Shown here: positions 53,274-62,782 of the stretch, one piece after another
Layout of the letters: each line of letters opens with the position of its first letter
How positions within the stretch are numbered: the first letter of the stretch is position 1
NCBI GenBank assembly: GCA_017937925.1
Contig: JAGBCQ010000017.1
Coordinates: forward strand, 1 to 64,000
Source of the DNA: Paraprevotella sp.
Lineage (GTDB): Bacteria > Bacteroidota > Bacteroidia > Bacteroidales > Bacteroidaceae
Reading direction: 5' to 3'
Length of the DNA stretch: 64,000 nt
Notes under the pieces: model-generated
Told to the model about the DNA's origin: nothing
The model's database searches: none
What the model saw: only the letters and a program-made list of their open reading frames with translations
Program-made: the position numbers and the translations under genes

Positions 53274-53991
53274 TGTTATATTCTAAGATTCTATTTAATC
53301 CCTTAGGGACAATGTATTTGTCTGCAAAGATGCGGTTTTTTATCTTGTTATCAAAGTTAAAAATATCGCCGCCCGTTAAAAAAACCAAAAGCGAAGGATA
53401 CTTTTCAAGAAAAGCATTGATTCTGCCCTCAATTTCAGCAACCAATCCTTTGACGACACCGGAGCGGATAGATGTTTCTGTATCATATCCTATTTCAGGC
53501 ACCTCGCCTTCAATATCTACAAGTGGTAATTTTGCAGTAAGGTCGTGAAGAGCCTTGAGGCGCATCTGTAATCCTGGCGAAATACTTCCGCCCTTATAAT
53601 GTCCGGCTTTGTTTACAAATTCATAAGTTATGCATGTGCCGGCATCAATAATAAGGATGTCATGGTTAGGAAAACGTGTATATGCTCCAACGGCAGCTGC
53701 CAACCGGTCCGTTCCCAATGTTTCGGGGGTGCGATAATCGTTGACAAGGGGGGTGGGAGTGTTTGAACTCAATCGCAATATAGGTATGTTCAACCTGTCT
53801 AATTCTTTGTTGATGTTAGGAGTAAAACCTATAACGGAACTCGCGATGCCTCTTTTGAAGGGGTACTTGTTGAAGAATACTGCTAAACCCTCCAAGTCAG
53901 TGTTGGGGACTCTAACTTCTTCTATAATGGTGTCGCCTTTGAATGCAACCAATTTGGCAGACGTATTTCCTATATCAATAATCAGATTCAC
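53260..53991 (-). CDS. coaX: Type III pantothenate kinase
   Basis: A 243-residue pantothenate kinase of the CoaX type, first step of coenzyme A synthesis. Signatures: N-terminal phosphate loop IDIGNTSAKLVAFKGD, GTDRLAAAVGA, DAGTCITYEFV and GGSISPGLQMRLKALHDLTAKLP. It leads an operon of outer-membrane biogenesis genes (barrel, lptC, CNNM), an arrangement found in many Bacteroidetes. Its promoter has TATCTTTG with TTCG 19 bp upstream. Confidence 0.95.
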   Translation of the reverse strand: MNLIIDIGNTSAKLVAFKGDTIIEEVRVPNTDLEGLAVFFNKYPFKRGIASSVIGFTPNINKELDRLNIPILRLSSNTPTPLVNDYRTPETLGTDRLAAAVGAYTRFPNHDILIIDAGTCITYEFVNKAGHYKGGSISPGLQMRLKALHDLTAKLPLVDIEGEVPEIGYDTETSIRSGVVKGLVAEIEGRINAFLEKYPSLLVFLTGGDIFNFDNKIKNRIFADKYIVPKGLNRILEYNNELL

Positions 53992-54013
53992 TGTCTTAAC
54001 TTATTTGACGATG

Positions 54014-54044
54014 CAAAGATATAGGTTTTTATTCATCCTACGAA
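54014..54044 (-). promoter_or_regulatory. Promoter of the coaX operon
   Basis: TATCTTTG (54021-54014, minus) with TTCG (54044-54041) 19 bp upstream, three of four bases matching TTTG. 22 bp before the start codon. Confidence 0.65.
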
Positions 54045-54167
54045 CGGAATGTTTGAAAAGATTTCTTAGGTTTCCTCAGTGGGTTGGCAAGTGTGTCATG
54101 GCTTAATGTGTGTGGAGTTAGAGAAAATAAAGTACCGTACTCTTTCTTTTCTTATAAGGATAAGTGT

Positions 54168-54175
54168 TATCTTTG
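54168..54175 (+). promoter_or_regulatory. Promoter box of the DUF4105 unit
   Basis: TATCTTTG with TTTC 21 bp upstream. Transcription would start near 54180, giving a ~68-nt leader. Confidence 0.55.
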
Positions 54176-54248
54176 CGAGTATAATTGGTGTGAAATGAAA
54201 AGAATGTTCTTTTTGTGAGACGCATCAAGGTTAGAACTTTCATTAAGA

Positions 54249-55499
54249 ATGTATAGACTCGTGAAAAGTTTTTTGAAACTCAAATATAATAAGGAGAAGA
54301 AAAGGCGTAAGGTATGTCTTGTGTTCGTTTTTTTTACTCTTTGTTTTTTGAATCTGCCGATGTTGTTTGGTGCGACGCATGGCGATTCGTTAGAAGTTGG
54401 TCTGATGACTTGTGAGCCCGGTAGTGAAGTCTATTCTTTATACGGTCACACGGCCATTCGTATAAAAAACTATACTACAGGCGAGGATTGGGTGTTCAAC
54501 TATGGGACGTTTAGTTTTCGACAGCCATATTTTGTTTGGCGCTTTGTACGAGGGGAGTGTGATTATCAAATAGGTGCTATTCCATTCATGTATTTTGCTT
54601 CCGAATATCGTGAACGCGGTTCTTCGGTTTATCAGCAAACGATAAATATGATGCCGGACGAAAAAAGACGCTTATTTGCTTACCTTTTGGAAAATATGCG
54701 TCCCGAAAACAGGGAATACAGGTATAACTTTTTGTATGATAATTGTACAACCAGAGCGCGGGATGTTATAGAGAATGCGATTGAAGGCAATGTGATTTAT
54801 CGTGCGTCTGACTCCGTTCGTACCTATCGCCGGATTTTGCATGAATATACATCGGCAAATTACCCATGGACGGAGTTGGGCAATGATATTTGTTTGGGCG
54901 CCGGTGCCGATGTTGACATTGATGAGCGCCAAGAAATGTTCGCCCCCTTTTATTTGTTGCGATATGCTGACGCTGCAGTGATTAGGGACTCTGTTGGAAA
55001 TGAACGCCCTTTCGTACTCTCAAAATATGAAGTTGTCAAGAAAAATGAAGTGCCAAAGGCCTCTTCATTGCTTCCTCATCCGAGTCATTTGGTATGGCTT
55101 TTGGTCGTTGTTGTTATCACTCTGACTTTAGTAGAATATAGGAGACATCTTTGCTTTTGGTGGTTGGACGCTATCGTAATGACGCTTGCCGGTATTATAG
55201 GTGTAGTCGTGACTTTCTTATTTTTCTTCTCGGTCCACCCGACAGTGGCTACCAATTGGCAGGTATGGGTGTTCAATCCTTTACCATTGTTGGCGATGCC
55301 GTGGGTGGTGTGGTGTGCAATAAAGGGGAAAAAGACAAGGTATCATGCGTTTAATGCGCTTGTTTTAATATTTTTTATACTTTTTTCTCCTATAATACCG
55401 CAGGATTTCTGTGTTCTCGTTGTACCTTTGGCGTTAGTTTTGTGCTGTCGTTCATGTAGCTACATTGTACGATACAAAAAAGAAACAAGCAGATGTTAA
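54249..55499 (+). CDS. DUF4105 membrane protein
   Basis: A 416-residue protein. The first ~40 residues are basic then hydrophobic (signal or anchor). The DUF4105 domain (about 45-250) shows YSLYGHTAIRI, FNYGTFSF and YNFLYDNCTTRARDVIE; the conserved His and Cys suggest a papain-like (NlpC/P60-related) enzyme fold, though activity is unproven. Four or so C-terminal helices (about 275-405) anchor it. It overlaps the next gene by 7 bp and both are likely envelope proteins. Confidence 0.85.
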   Translation: MYRLVKSFLKLKYNKEKKRRKVCLVFVFFTLCFLNLPMLFGATHGDSLEVGLMTCEPGSEVYSLYGHTAIRIKNYTTGEDWVFNYGTFSFRQPYFVWRFVRGECDYQIGAIPFMYFASEYRERGSSVYQQTINMMPDEKRRLFAYLLENMRPENREYRYNFLYDNCTTRARDVIENAIEGNVIYRASDSVRTYRRILHEYTSANYPWTELGNDICLGAGADVDIDERQEMFAPFYLLRYADAAVIRDSVGNERPFVLSKYEVVKKNEVPKASSLLPHPSHLVWLLVVVVITLTLVEYRRHLCFWWLDAIVMTLAGIIGVVVTFLFFFSVHPTVATNWQVWVFNPLPLLAMPWVVWCAIKGKKTRYHAFNALVLIFFILFSPIIPQDFCVLVVPLALVLCCRSCSYIVRYKKETSRC

Positions 55500-57082
55500 G
55501 AAAGAAAAACTATCGTTTCCTTACTCCACTAATCATGGCGTTGGCTTGGGCTAATCTAGAAGCCCAGACCGTGCATCCCGTTCCACGTCTTGTGGTCAAT
55601 GTGATGATAGACCAACTGCGGGCTGATTACATGGAGGCGTTCTCAACGCTATATGGCAATGATGGTTTTAATAAAATTCTGCGTGAAGGGCGTATCTATG
55701 CTGATGCTGCCTATCCGTTTACGAATGTAGATCGGGCGTCGGCAGTAGCAAGTGTGATGACAGGCACGGTGCCCTATGACAATGGAATCGTGGGAAATCG
55801 TTGGATGGACCGTAAGACGTTGCGACCGGCTTATTGTGTCGATGATGTTTCATACGATTGTTGGGGTGGCGACACGCATTATGCCGCGACTACACTGAAT
55901 GTTTCAACTATTACGGATGAGTTGAAAGTAGCAACCGGTGGTAGGGCTTTGGTTTATAGCGTTGCCCCCGAAGCTGATGCCGCCATTTTGGGGGCAGGAC
56001 ATGCTGCCGATGCAGCTTTTTGGATAGACGATGTTACCGGACAGTGGAGTTGCACTTCTTATTATGGTGATTATCCCGGTTGGGCATTGGCGGATGAAGA
56101 AATAGACCGCTTGCCCGGTCGTATTGCCGGTATGACTTGGTCGCCCATCAGTCCTCTTGTAGGTAATTTCAACTTCTTTATCTCTCCTTACGAGAGCAAG
56201 GGATTCAAACATAAATTCTCTGACGAGCGTCGCTATCGTTCCTTTAAGTCCAGCGCATGTGTCAATGCTGAAGTGAACAATTTTGTTCGTCATTGTTTGA
56301 ATACGACCGAAGTTGGTGAGGATGTAGTGACGGACTTCCTCGCTATTACATATTATGCCGGTACGTTCAATCATCAACCGGTATCAGAAGTACCAGTGGA
56401 GTTGCAGGATACTTATGTGCGTCTTGACATCGAATTGGCTAATTTGATGAAGATGTTGGATGCGAAAGTCGGAACAGACAATTACTTGTTGGTGCTGACC
56501 TCTACGGGTTATACCGATGGAGAAATAACAGACCTGTCAAAATTCCGAATCCCAACGGGTACGTTCAGCATAACTCGCGCATCAGCTTTACTCAATATGT
56601 ACTTGATGGCGGTGTATGGCGCAGGACAGTATGTAGAGACAGAGTTTGGTTCTCAACTATTCCTCAACCAAAAACTTATTGAAGACAAGCAACTTAACTT
56701 AGGCGATGTCTTGACACGTTGCGAAGCATTCCTCATTCAAATGGCAGGCGTAAGGGATGTCTTTACGTCACAGCGTTTGGCACTTTCTTCGGGGGCTGAA
56801 GGAATCGGGCGTTTACGTAACAGTTTCAATCAAATGCGTTCAGGTGATATTTTTATCGAAGTAGCACCGGGATGGAAAGTCCTGAACGAGGAAACGTTTG
56901 AAGAGACACAGGTGCGTGCGTCTTATCTTAGTTTCCCTATATGTCTTTTGGGCAATAATGTCCGCCCCGAAACGATTAAGACACCGGTTACGGTGGATTG
57001 CATTGCTCCAACATTGGCGCGTTTCATGCGCATACGGGCTCCGAATGCTTGTTCTGCGGCTCCTTTGTCGGCTGTACGTTAA
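55493..57082 (+). CDS. Alkaline-phosphatase-fold protein with lost metal ligands
   Basis: A 529-residue exported protein related to PafA-type alkaline phosphatases. The signal peptide is about 1-24. The fold is recognisable from LVVNVMIDQLRADYM (D40), ASVMTGTVPYDNGIVGNRWMD and DTYVRLDIELANLMKMLDAKVGTDNYLLVLT. The usual TADHG metal motif reads TSTGY (336-340), so the Asp and His ligands are gone. The STDYxGH motif reads AGTFNH (289-294), keeping only the His. No Thr or Ser lines up clearly with the nucleophile. It is probably a non-hydrolytic member of the fold, perhaps a binding or structural protein. Coupled to the DUF4105 gene. Confidence 0.8.
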   Translation: MLRKKNYRFLTPLIMALAWANLEAQTVHPVPRLVVNVMIDQLRADYMEAFSTLYGNDGFNKILREGRIYADAAYPFTNVDRASAVASVMTGTVPYDNGIVGNRWMDRKTLRPAYCVDDVSYDCWGGDTHYAATTLNVSTITDELKVATGGRALVYSVAPEADAAILGAGHAADAAFWIDDVTGQWSCTSYYGDYPGWALADEEIDRLPGRIAGMTWSPISPLVGNFNFFISPYESKGFKHKFSDERRYRSFKSSACVNAEVNNFVRHCLNTTEVGEDVVTDFLAITYYAGTFNHQPVSEVPVELQDTYVRLDIELANLMKMLDAKVGTDNYLLVLTSTGYTDGEITDLSKFRIPTGTFSITRASALLNMYLMAVYGAGQYVETEFGSQLFLNQKLIEDKQLNLGDVLTRCEAFLIQMAGVRDVFTSQRLALSSGAEGIGRLRNSFNQMRSGDIFIEVAPGWKVLNEETFEETQVRASYLSFPICLLGNNVRPETIKTPVTVDCIAPTLARFMRIRAPNACSAAPLSAVR

Positions 57083-57127
57083 AGGAGTATATTTCTAAGT
57101 TTTCTCTTTTCTTTTACATTTTTTGTT

Positions 57128-57135
57128 TAACTTTG
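57128..57135 (+). promoter_or_regulatory. Promoter box of secA
   Basis: TAACTTTG lies 54 bp before the secA start; the upstream element is not clear in the T-rich tract. Confidence 0.6.
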
Positions 57136-57189
57136 CACAATCTCATTGTGTAAAAGCATTTTAACTAGGAAATAAAGTAATATTTAAAT

Positions 57190-60100
57190 ATGGATATAAA
57201 TAAATTTTTAAGCAAGCTGTTCGGCAATAAGTCCACACGCGACATGAAAGCCATTCAGCCTTTGGTGGAGAAGGTGAAGAGTGCCTATCCTGAAATACAG
57301 GCACTTGACAATGATGCCTTGCGTGCCAAGACACAGGAAATAAAGAATTATGTGCAATCTTCAGCCAACGACATCAAAGAAAAAATCAGCGAATTAAAAG
57401 CCCAAGTGGAGGAACTTCCTATTGAGGAACGTGCATCCTTGTTTGCACAAATCGATAAACTTGAGAAGGAGGTATTGGAACGTTATGAGGTGGCACTGAA
57501 CGAAGTAATGCCTAAAGTGTTCAGCATAGTCAAATCCTCTGCGGAACGTTTCGCGAATAACGAGACGGTGGTGGTGACGGCAAATGATTTCGATAGAGAA
57601 CTTGCTGCGAAATATGATTTTGTGGAGATAGATGGCGACAAGGCTGTATATTTCAATCATTGGTCGGCTGGTGGCAATGAAACCGTTTGGAACATGATTC
57701 ACTATGATGTACAGTTGTTCGGTGGTGTGGTTCTTCATCAAGGTAAGATTGCCGAAATGGCAACGGGTGAAGGAAAGACCCTTGTTGCAACGTTGCCCGT
57801 ATTCTTGAATGCCTTGACCGGTAACGGTGTTCATGTGGTGACAGTGAACGATTATTTGGCAAAACGTGACTCTGAATGGATGGGGCCGCTTTATATGTTC
57901 CATGGATTGAGTGTCGATTGTATTGACAAGCATCAACCCAATAGCGAGGCGCGTCGTAAAGCCTACTTGGCAGATATTACATTCGGAACGAATAACGAGT
58001 TTGGTTTCGACTATTTGCGTGATAATATGGCTACCAATCCTCAGGATTTGGTGCAACGCGCACACAACTATGCCATTGTCGATGAGGTGGACTCTGTGTT
58101 AATTGACGATGCTCGTACGCCATTGATTATTTCCGGTCCCGTGCCTAAGGGCGATGACCAATTGTTTGAACAATATCAGCCGTTGGTGGAGAAGTTGGTA
58201 GGTGAGCAACGTCAGTTGGCAACACGATATTTGGCTGAAGCCAAACAGATGATTGCGTCAGGAGATAAGGAACAAGTAGAAAAAGGATTCTTGCAACTGT
58301 ATCGAAGCCATAAAGCTCTTCCCAAGAACAAACCGTTGATTAAATATTTATCTGAACAAGGTATTAAGTCGGGAATGTTGAAGACGGAAGAAATCTACAT
58401 GGAGAATAACAACAAACGTATGCCGGAAGCAGTCGAACCGTTGTATTTCGTTGTAGATGAAAAATTGAATAGCGTTGATCTTACGGATAAAGGTTTTGCA
58501 TGGTTGGCAAAATATGCGTCCGATCCCGATTTGTTTGTCATGCCGGACATTACCTCAGCAATGTCGGAATTGGAGGCTGATACCTCTATAACCGACGAGG
58601 AGAGAGTCATGAAAAAAGACCAGTTGTTCTCGGAATTTGCAGTCAAGAGTGAGCGTATGCATACTTTGCAGCAGCTATTGAAAGCATACACCATGTTCAA
58701 CCGTGACGATGAGTATGTTATCATCAATGGCGAAGTGAAGATTGTCGATGAACAGACAGGTCGTATCATGGACGGTCGCCGTTGGAGCGACGGCCTGCAT
58801 CAAGCTGTTGAGGCAAAAGAGCATGTGAAGATTCAAGCAGCAACGCAAACTTTCGCCACCATTACGTTGCAAAACTATTTCCGTATGTACCATAAGTTGG
58901 CTGGTATGACAGGTACGGCGATTACAGAGGCAGGCGAGTTCTGGGATATCTATAAACTCGATGTGGTGGAAATTCCAACCAATCGTCCTATTGCTCGTAA
59001 TGATATGGACGACCGCGTGTATAAGACACAACGTGAAAAGTACAAGGCTGTCATCCTAGAGATAGAGGAATTGGTTAAGGCCGGTCGTCCGGTATTGGTC
59101 GGTACGACCTCTGTCGAAATCTCTGAGATGTTGAGCAAGATGTTGAGTATGCGTAAGATTCCTCACAACGTGTTGAATGCCAAACTTCACCAGCAGGAAG
59201 CGGACATCGTTGCAAAGGCAGGTCAAAGCAGTACTGTAACCATTGCTACCAATATGGCTGGTCGTGGTACTGACATCAAGTTGAGCGACGAAGTGAAGGC
59301 TGCCGGAGGATTGGCTATTATCGGTACGGAACGTCATGAGAGTCGTCGTGTGGACCGTCAGTTGCGCGGACGTTCCGGTCGTCAAGGTGACCCGGGTTCA
59401 TCCGTATTCTTTGTTTCGTTAGAAGATAAATTGATGCGTCTTTTCGCAAGCGAGCGTATCTCAAGAGTCATGGACCGTTTAGGTTTTGAGGACGGTGAGA
59501 TGATTCAACATAAGATGATTAGTAATGCCATAGAGCGCGCTCAGAAGAAAGTGGAGGAAAACCACTTCGGTGTGCGTAAACGTTTGTTGGAATATGATGA
59601 TGTGATGAATAAACAACGTACTGTAGTTTATGAGAAGCGTCGTCATGCCTTGATGGGTGAGCGTATCGGTATGGACATCGCCAACATGATTTGGGATCGC
59701 ACGGTTAATATCATAGAAAACAACGACTATCAAGGTTGTAAGGAAGCTTACATAGAAATAATGGCTATGGAAGTACCATTCACAGAAGAGGAGTTTGCCG
59801 ATGTAAAACGTGATGATTTGTGCGAGAAAGCCTTCCAAGCGGCAATGGACCGATTCAAACAGAAAATGGACTTATTGGCATCCGTTGCGCAACCTGTTAT
59901 CAAGCAAGTGTATGAGACACAAGGACAGATGTATGAGAATATTATGGTTCCCATCACAGACGGTCGTCGTGTGTTCCAGGTTTCTACACCATTGAAGGAA
60001 GCGTATGAAACAGAATGTCGCTCAATAGTGAAAGCTTTTGAGAAAGCCATCATGTTGCACACCATTGATGAGGCCTGGAAAGAGAACTTGCGTGAGTTGG

Positions 60101-60483
60101 ATGAGTTGAAACATTCTGTGCAGAACGCAAGCTATGAGCAGAAAGACCCGTTGTTGATTTTTAAGTTGGAGAGCGTAAAATTGTTCGACAACATGGTGAA
60201 CAAAATCAATAATCAGACGGTTAGCGTGTTGATGCGCGGACAAATACCGATGCAGAATCCGGAACAGGTACGTGAGGCTGCACCGGAAGCAGCTCGTAAG
60301 GAACGTTATGTAGAGTCACGTTCTGACTTGACCGATCCTAATCAAGAGGCAGCTGCTCATCAAGACACACGTGGTCCTCGTAAGCAACAACCGATAATAG
60401 CTGATAAATTGCCGGGACGTAATGATCCATGCCCATGTGGTAGCGGTAAGAAGTTTAAGAACTGTCACGGTCGCGGATTGTAA
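57190..60483 (+). CDS. secA: Preprotein translocase ATPase SecA
   Basis: A 1,097-residue SecA, the motor that pushes unfolded proteins through SecYEG. Walker A GEGKT is at 193-197, about 85 residues later than in E. coli, because of an N-terminal helical insertion (about 55-105) typical of Bacteroidetes. DEVD ([20 protein letters not shown]), the second ATPase lobe ([40 protein letters not shown]) and the C-terminal zinc site ([14 protein letters not shown]) are intact. A further insertion near 400 enlarges the protein. Single-gene unit. Confidence 0.97.
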   Translation: MDINKFLSKLFGNKSTRDMKAIQPLVEKVKSAYPEIQALDNDALRAKTQEIKNYVQSSANDIKEKISELKAQVEELPIEERASLFAQIDKLEKEVLERYEVALNEVMPKVFSIVKSSAERFANNETVVVTANDFDRELAAKYDFVEIDGDKAVYFNHWSAGGNETVWNMIHYDVQLFGGVVLHQGKIAEMATGEGKTLVATLPVFLNALTGNGVHVVTVNDYLAKRDSEWMGPLYMFHGLSVDCIDKHQPNSEARRKAYLADITFGTNNEFGFDYLRDNMATNPQDLVQRAHNYAIVDEVDSVLIDDARTPLIISGPVPKGDDQLFEQYQPLVEKLVGEQRQLATRYLAEAKQMIASGDKEQVEKGFLQLYRSHKALPKNKPLIKYLSEQGIKSGMLKTEEIYMENNNKRMPEAVEPLYFVVDEKLNSVDLTDKGFAWLAKYASDPDLFVMPDITSAMSELEADTSITDEERVMKKDQLFSEFAVKSERMHTLQQLLKAYTMFNRDDEYVIINGEVKIVDEQTGRIMDGRRWSDGLHQAVEAKEHVKIQAATQTFATITLQNYFRMYHKLAGMTGTAITEAGEFWDIYKLDVVEIPTNRPIARNDMDDRVYKTQREKYKAVILEIEELVKAGRPVLVGTTSVEISEMLSKMLSMRKIPHNVLNAKLHQQEADIVAKAGQSSTVTIATNMAGRGTDIKLSDEVKAAGGLAIIGTERHESRRVDRQLRGRSGRQGDPGSSVFFVSLEDKLMRLFASERISRVMDRLGFEDGEMIQHKMISNAIERAQKKVEENHFGVRKRLLEYDDVMNKQRTVVYEKRRHALMGERIGMDIANMIWDRTVNIIENNDYQGCKEAYIEIMAMEVPFTEEEFADVKRDDLCEKAFQAAMDRFKQKMDLLASVAQPVIKQVYETQGQMYENIMVPITDGRRVFQVSTPLKEAYETECRSIVKAFEKAIMLHTIDEAWKENLRELDELKHSVQNASYEQKDPLLIFKLESVKLFDNMVNKINNQTVSVLMRGQIPMQNPEQVREAAPEAARKERYVESRSDLTDPNQEAAAHQDTRGPRKQQPIIADKLPGRNDPCPCGSGKKFKNCHGRGL

Positions 60484-60504
60484 AATATATTTATTACATA
60501 AGGG

Positions 60505-60563
60505 AGAGTTCTTGAAGTGTGACGCATAGTAATGCGGACACTTTGAGAACTCTTTTTATATTC
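60505..60563 (+). terminator. Terminator of secA
   Basis: AGAGTTCT and AGTGT pair with ACACT and AGAACTCT; the inner CGCAT/ATGCG extends the stem. TTTTTATA follows. Confidence 0.88.
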
Positions 60564-60598
60564 TTACTATTGATTGATTATTAGCGAGATAGCTGTTT

Positions 60599-60682
60599 CG
60601 CTTTTTAAGACTGAGAACATCATTTTTTCGGACGTCCGCCATTAAAATTTCGGACGTCTGTCATTTGGATGACATCAGTCCG
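60599..60682. repeat. Dispersed hairpin element, copy 2
   Basis: Two copies of TCGGACGTC (near 60628 and 60651) and the shared ATGACATCAGTCCG (60669-60682). CGGAC-TGTCAT pairs with ATGACA-GTCCG around TTGG. The rest of the gap to 60935 is T-rich with a late TACTTTTG box (60893-60900) for the next gene, and shows nothing else. Confidence 0.6.
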
Positions 60683-60935
60683 TTATTTTGTCAACCTCAG
60701 TAGGTTGTTATAATACCTTCAGTCCAACTCAAAGACAGTCGTATAAAATGTTCGGATTTTTCGCATTTTGAAAAGTCCCTTTTAAGATAGTGCTTTTGTT
60801 TGCAAGTCCCTTTCTATTACCTCCGGAGAGCGCTTTTTATCTTCTTGTCTTCCTTTTTCTTTGGTTTTCTCTTGCTTTTAACTTTTTTTTTGTACTTTTG
60901 ATTTTACTAAAACAAAAGTGGAGATTAAAACAACT

Positions 60936-61376
60936 ATGAAAGCAACATTGCAAACCATTCAACAGATAGAACGTGCATTAAAAAAAGTAGCATCTAAGTA
61001 CCCACAGGGCAGTGAGGATTTGATGTTGACAGATATTCATTTGCAAGTGAAGGCTGACTCGGGAGAGTTGCTCGCTTTCAATGATGATGACGATGAGTTG
61101 ACGCGTTGTGTCGTTGAGCAGTGGATTGAATCGCCCGAAGAAGATTTTTATGGCGAAGTAGCACCGATTCTTAAGCAGTGTATTCAAGGTATGAAAGAAA
61201 CGATGGAATCTCTTTCTATCCTCAAACCTTATTCTTTTGTTTTGGTAGATGATGAGAAAGAAACGTTGACCGATTTGTTTTTAGTGGATGATGACACCGT
61301 TATTTTGGATGGTGAGTTGTTGAAAGGGCTAGATAAGGATTTAGACGATTTTTTGAAGAATCTTCTTGCAGAGTAA
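60936..61376 (+). CDS. Acidic conserved protein of unknown function
   Basis: A 146-residue, strongly acidic protein (GELLAFNDDDDELTR, VLVDDEKETLTDLFLVDDDTVI). No signal peptide. The alternation of charged helix and strand segments suggests a small alpha/beta protein. Start taken at the ATG (60936); a GTG at 60918 is weaker and its GGAG may serve as ribosome site. Family not recognised. Promoter box TACTTTTG lies upstream. Confidence 0.8.
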   Translation: MKATLQTIQQIERALKKVASKYPQGSEDLMLTDIHLQVKADSGELLAFNDDDDELTRCVVEQWIESPEEDFYGEVAPILKQCIQGMKETMESLSILKPYSFVLVDDEKETLTDLFLVDDDTVILDGELLKGLDKDLDDFLKNLLAE

Positions 61377-61452
61377 GACGATTGTTTCTCCAACCGGACC
61401 GTTGAGGGAATACAATCTATTATACATAAAAACTAACTTAAAATTAAATCTT

Positions 61453-62718
61453 ATGGAAAAGTTGAATTTTTTAGCAATAGCGTTTATTTCGCTTTTGTTG
61501 GTTTCTTCGTGTTCCGAAGAAAACGTTCCTACTCCTGAACCTCCCGGAGTTGAAGATCCGGATGGCGGAGGCTCATCTGGTGTGATGAATTTGGAGAATA
61601 TTTACGGAAGTTGGTTGGGAAAATCACCAGAAGGAGATGAAGAGTATCTTGAACGTATCACCATCAACAGAGACATGAGTGTTACAGGAAGATGGTATGA
61701 AGGGGACGATGAATATTCCTCATTCAGTGGAACATTATTTGTTCAAGGAAACAATGCAGTCTTAAAAGTCGTTTTTTATGATGAAAATGGAGAATTCGAC
61801 GAAGAAGAAACATGGGACGAATTGACCTTGACGCAATTGACTGCCAATACCTTGGTGATACGTGAGGATGGAGATGAGTTGGATGGGGAATTGTTTGACT
61901 ACTACAATTATTGTTTATACAAACCGGGAGGGGAGAATCTGTTACCTGAGGTAGGCAAAGTCTACTTGTTTACCAGTGTAGTCCCTGCTATTAAAAGCAC
62001 GAATTTGACTTATGTGTCAAACAATAAGTATAATTGTACCTATCAAAAAGGAGAATATGGTCTTGAGCTTGAAGCGATATTCACGAGATTGCATGGCGGA
62101 AAATTGAATAGTACCGGACAAGGCGTGGGTTACTTCAATGTGACAACTCCTTCTGATGGATTTATATCAATAGGTTATGATTGGGAAAATCCCAATAAAT
62201 ATAAAGTGAATGTAGATCTTAATTTATCTTCAAGTCCACGTTCCCAACAGATAGAGATAGAATATAGTTCTTATTACGGTTCTGGTCTTGAAGGTAGCAT
62301 TTTTATCGTGATCACTCAGGATGCTTATTCCGGTGGTGGTAACGATAATACAGACGATAATACAGACGACAACACAGACAACACAGGTAATACGACAACT
62401 GTAACTTCTGGAACGGTAAATGCAACGATAGATGTTATCGGTCCGGGACTAAGTTATGATAGTTATGCTCAATATATTGATGGGAAGACAGATAGAGTAG
62501 AATGGACTTATAATCCTTCCACAGGTAAATATTATGTTTATGGAGGCATTTATTGTTCCAATCCCGATGCGAATGGTGGTAAAGGTGTGAGATACGAGGC
62601 ACAAAAGGGCTATAACAGTATCACCATATATAGCGATTATTGGCTTGAATACAGACCCAATAGCGTAGTGCCTATAAAATACAATTGGGAGGCAAGATTG
62701 AAATTTACCATCCCATAG
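61453..62718 (+). CDS. Surface lipoprotein with a lipocalin-like domain and a DNT-repeat linker
   Basis: A 421-residue lipoprotein: lipobox VSSC then SEENVP, an acidic surface-export-type start. A lipocalin-like beta domain (about 40-160, IYGSWLGKSPEGDEEYLERITINRDMSVTGRWY) is followed by a middle beta domain, a low-complexity linker of Asp/Asn/Thr repeats (about 298-315) and a C-terminal beta domain (VNATIDVIGPGLSYDSYAQYIDGKTDRVEWTYN). The ATG at 61453 was chosen because the signal peptide starts there. Ligand unknown. Confidence 0.83.
   Translation: MEKLNFLAIAFISLLLVSSCSEENVPTPEPPGVEDPDGGGSSGVMNLENIYGSWLGKSPEGDEEYLERITINRDMSVTGRWYEGDDEYSSFSGTLFVQGNNAVLKVVFYDENGEFDEEETWDELTLTQLTANTLVIREDGDELDGELFDYYNYCLYKPGGENLLPEVGKVYLFTSVVPAIKSTNLTYVSNNKYNCTYQKGEYGLELEAIFTRLHGGKLNSTGQGVGYFNVTTPSDGFISIGYDWENPNKYKVNVDLNLSSSPRSQQIEIEYSSYYGSGLEGSIFIVITQDAYSGGGNDNTDDNTDDNTDNTGNTTTVTSGTVNATIDVIGPGLSYDSYAQYIDGKTDRVEWTYNPSTGKYYVYGGIYCSNPDANGGKGVRYEAQKGYNSITIYSDYWLEYRPNSVVPIKYNWEARLKFTIP
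62343..62390 (+). repeat. Short coding tandem repeat (DNT linker)
   Basis: Units of GATAATACAGAC and close variants encode DNTD/DNTDN. Such in-frame repeats can change length by slippage. Confidence 0.7.
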
Positions 62719-62732
62719 TTGGATTTATAAAG

Positions 62733-62766
62733 CAAAGCGAGGCGGTGTATCCACTGCCTCGCTTTG
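62733..62766. terminator. Bidirectional terminator
   Basis: CAAAGCGAGGC (62733-62743) and GCCTCGCTTTG (62756-62766) form a perfect 11-bp stem between the convergent lipoprotein and valS genes. Confidence 0.9.
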
Positions 62767-62782
62767 TTATATGTCAGATGAC

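Noticed and set aside
57394-58065. A long minus-strand frame inside secA
   Set aside because: It is a shadow of a highly conserved gene on the other strand; no promoter or family support.
62343-62390. CRISPR-like array
   Set aside because: The short repeats are contiguous, in frame and encode a low-complexity linker; no spacers or cas genes occur in the window.
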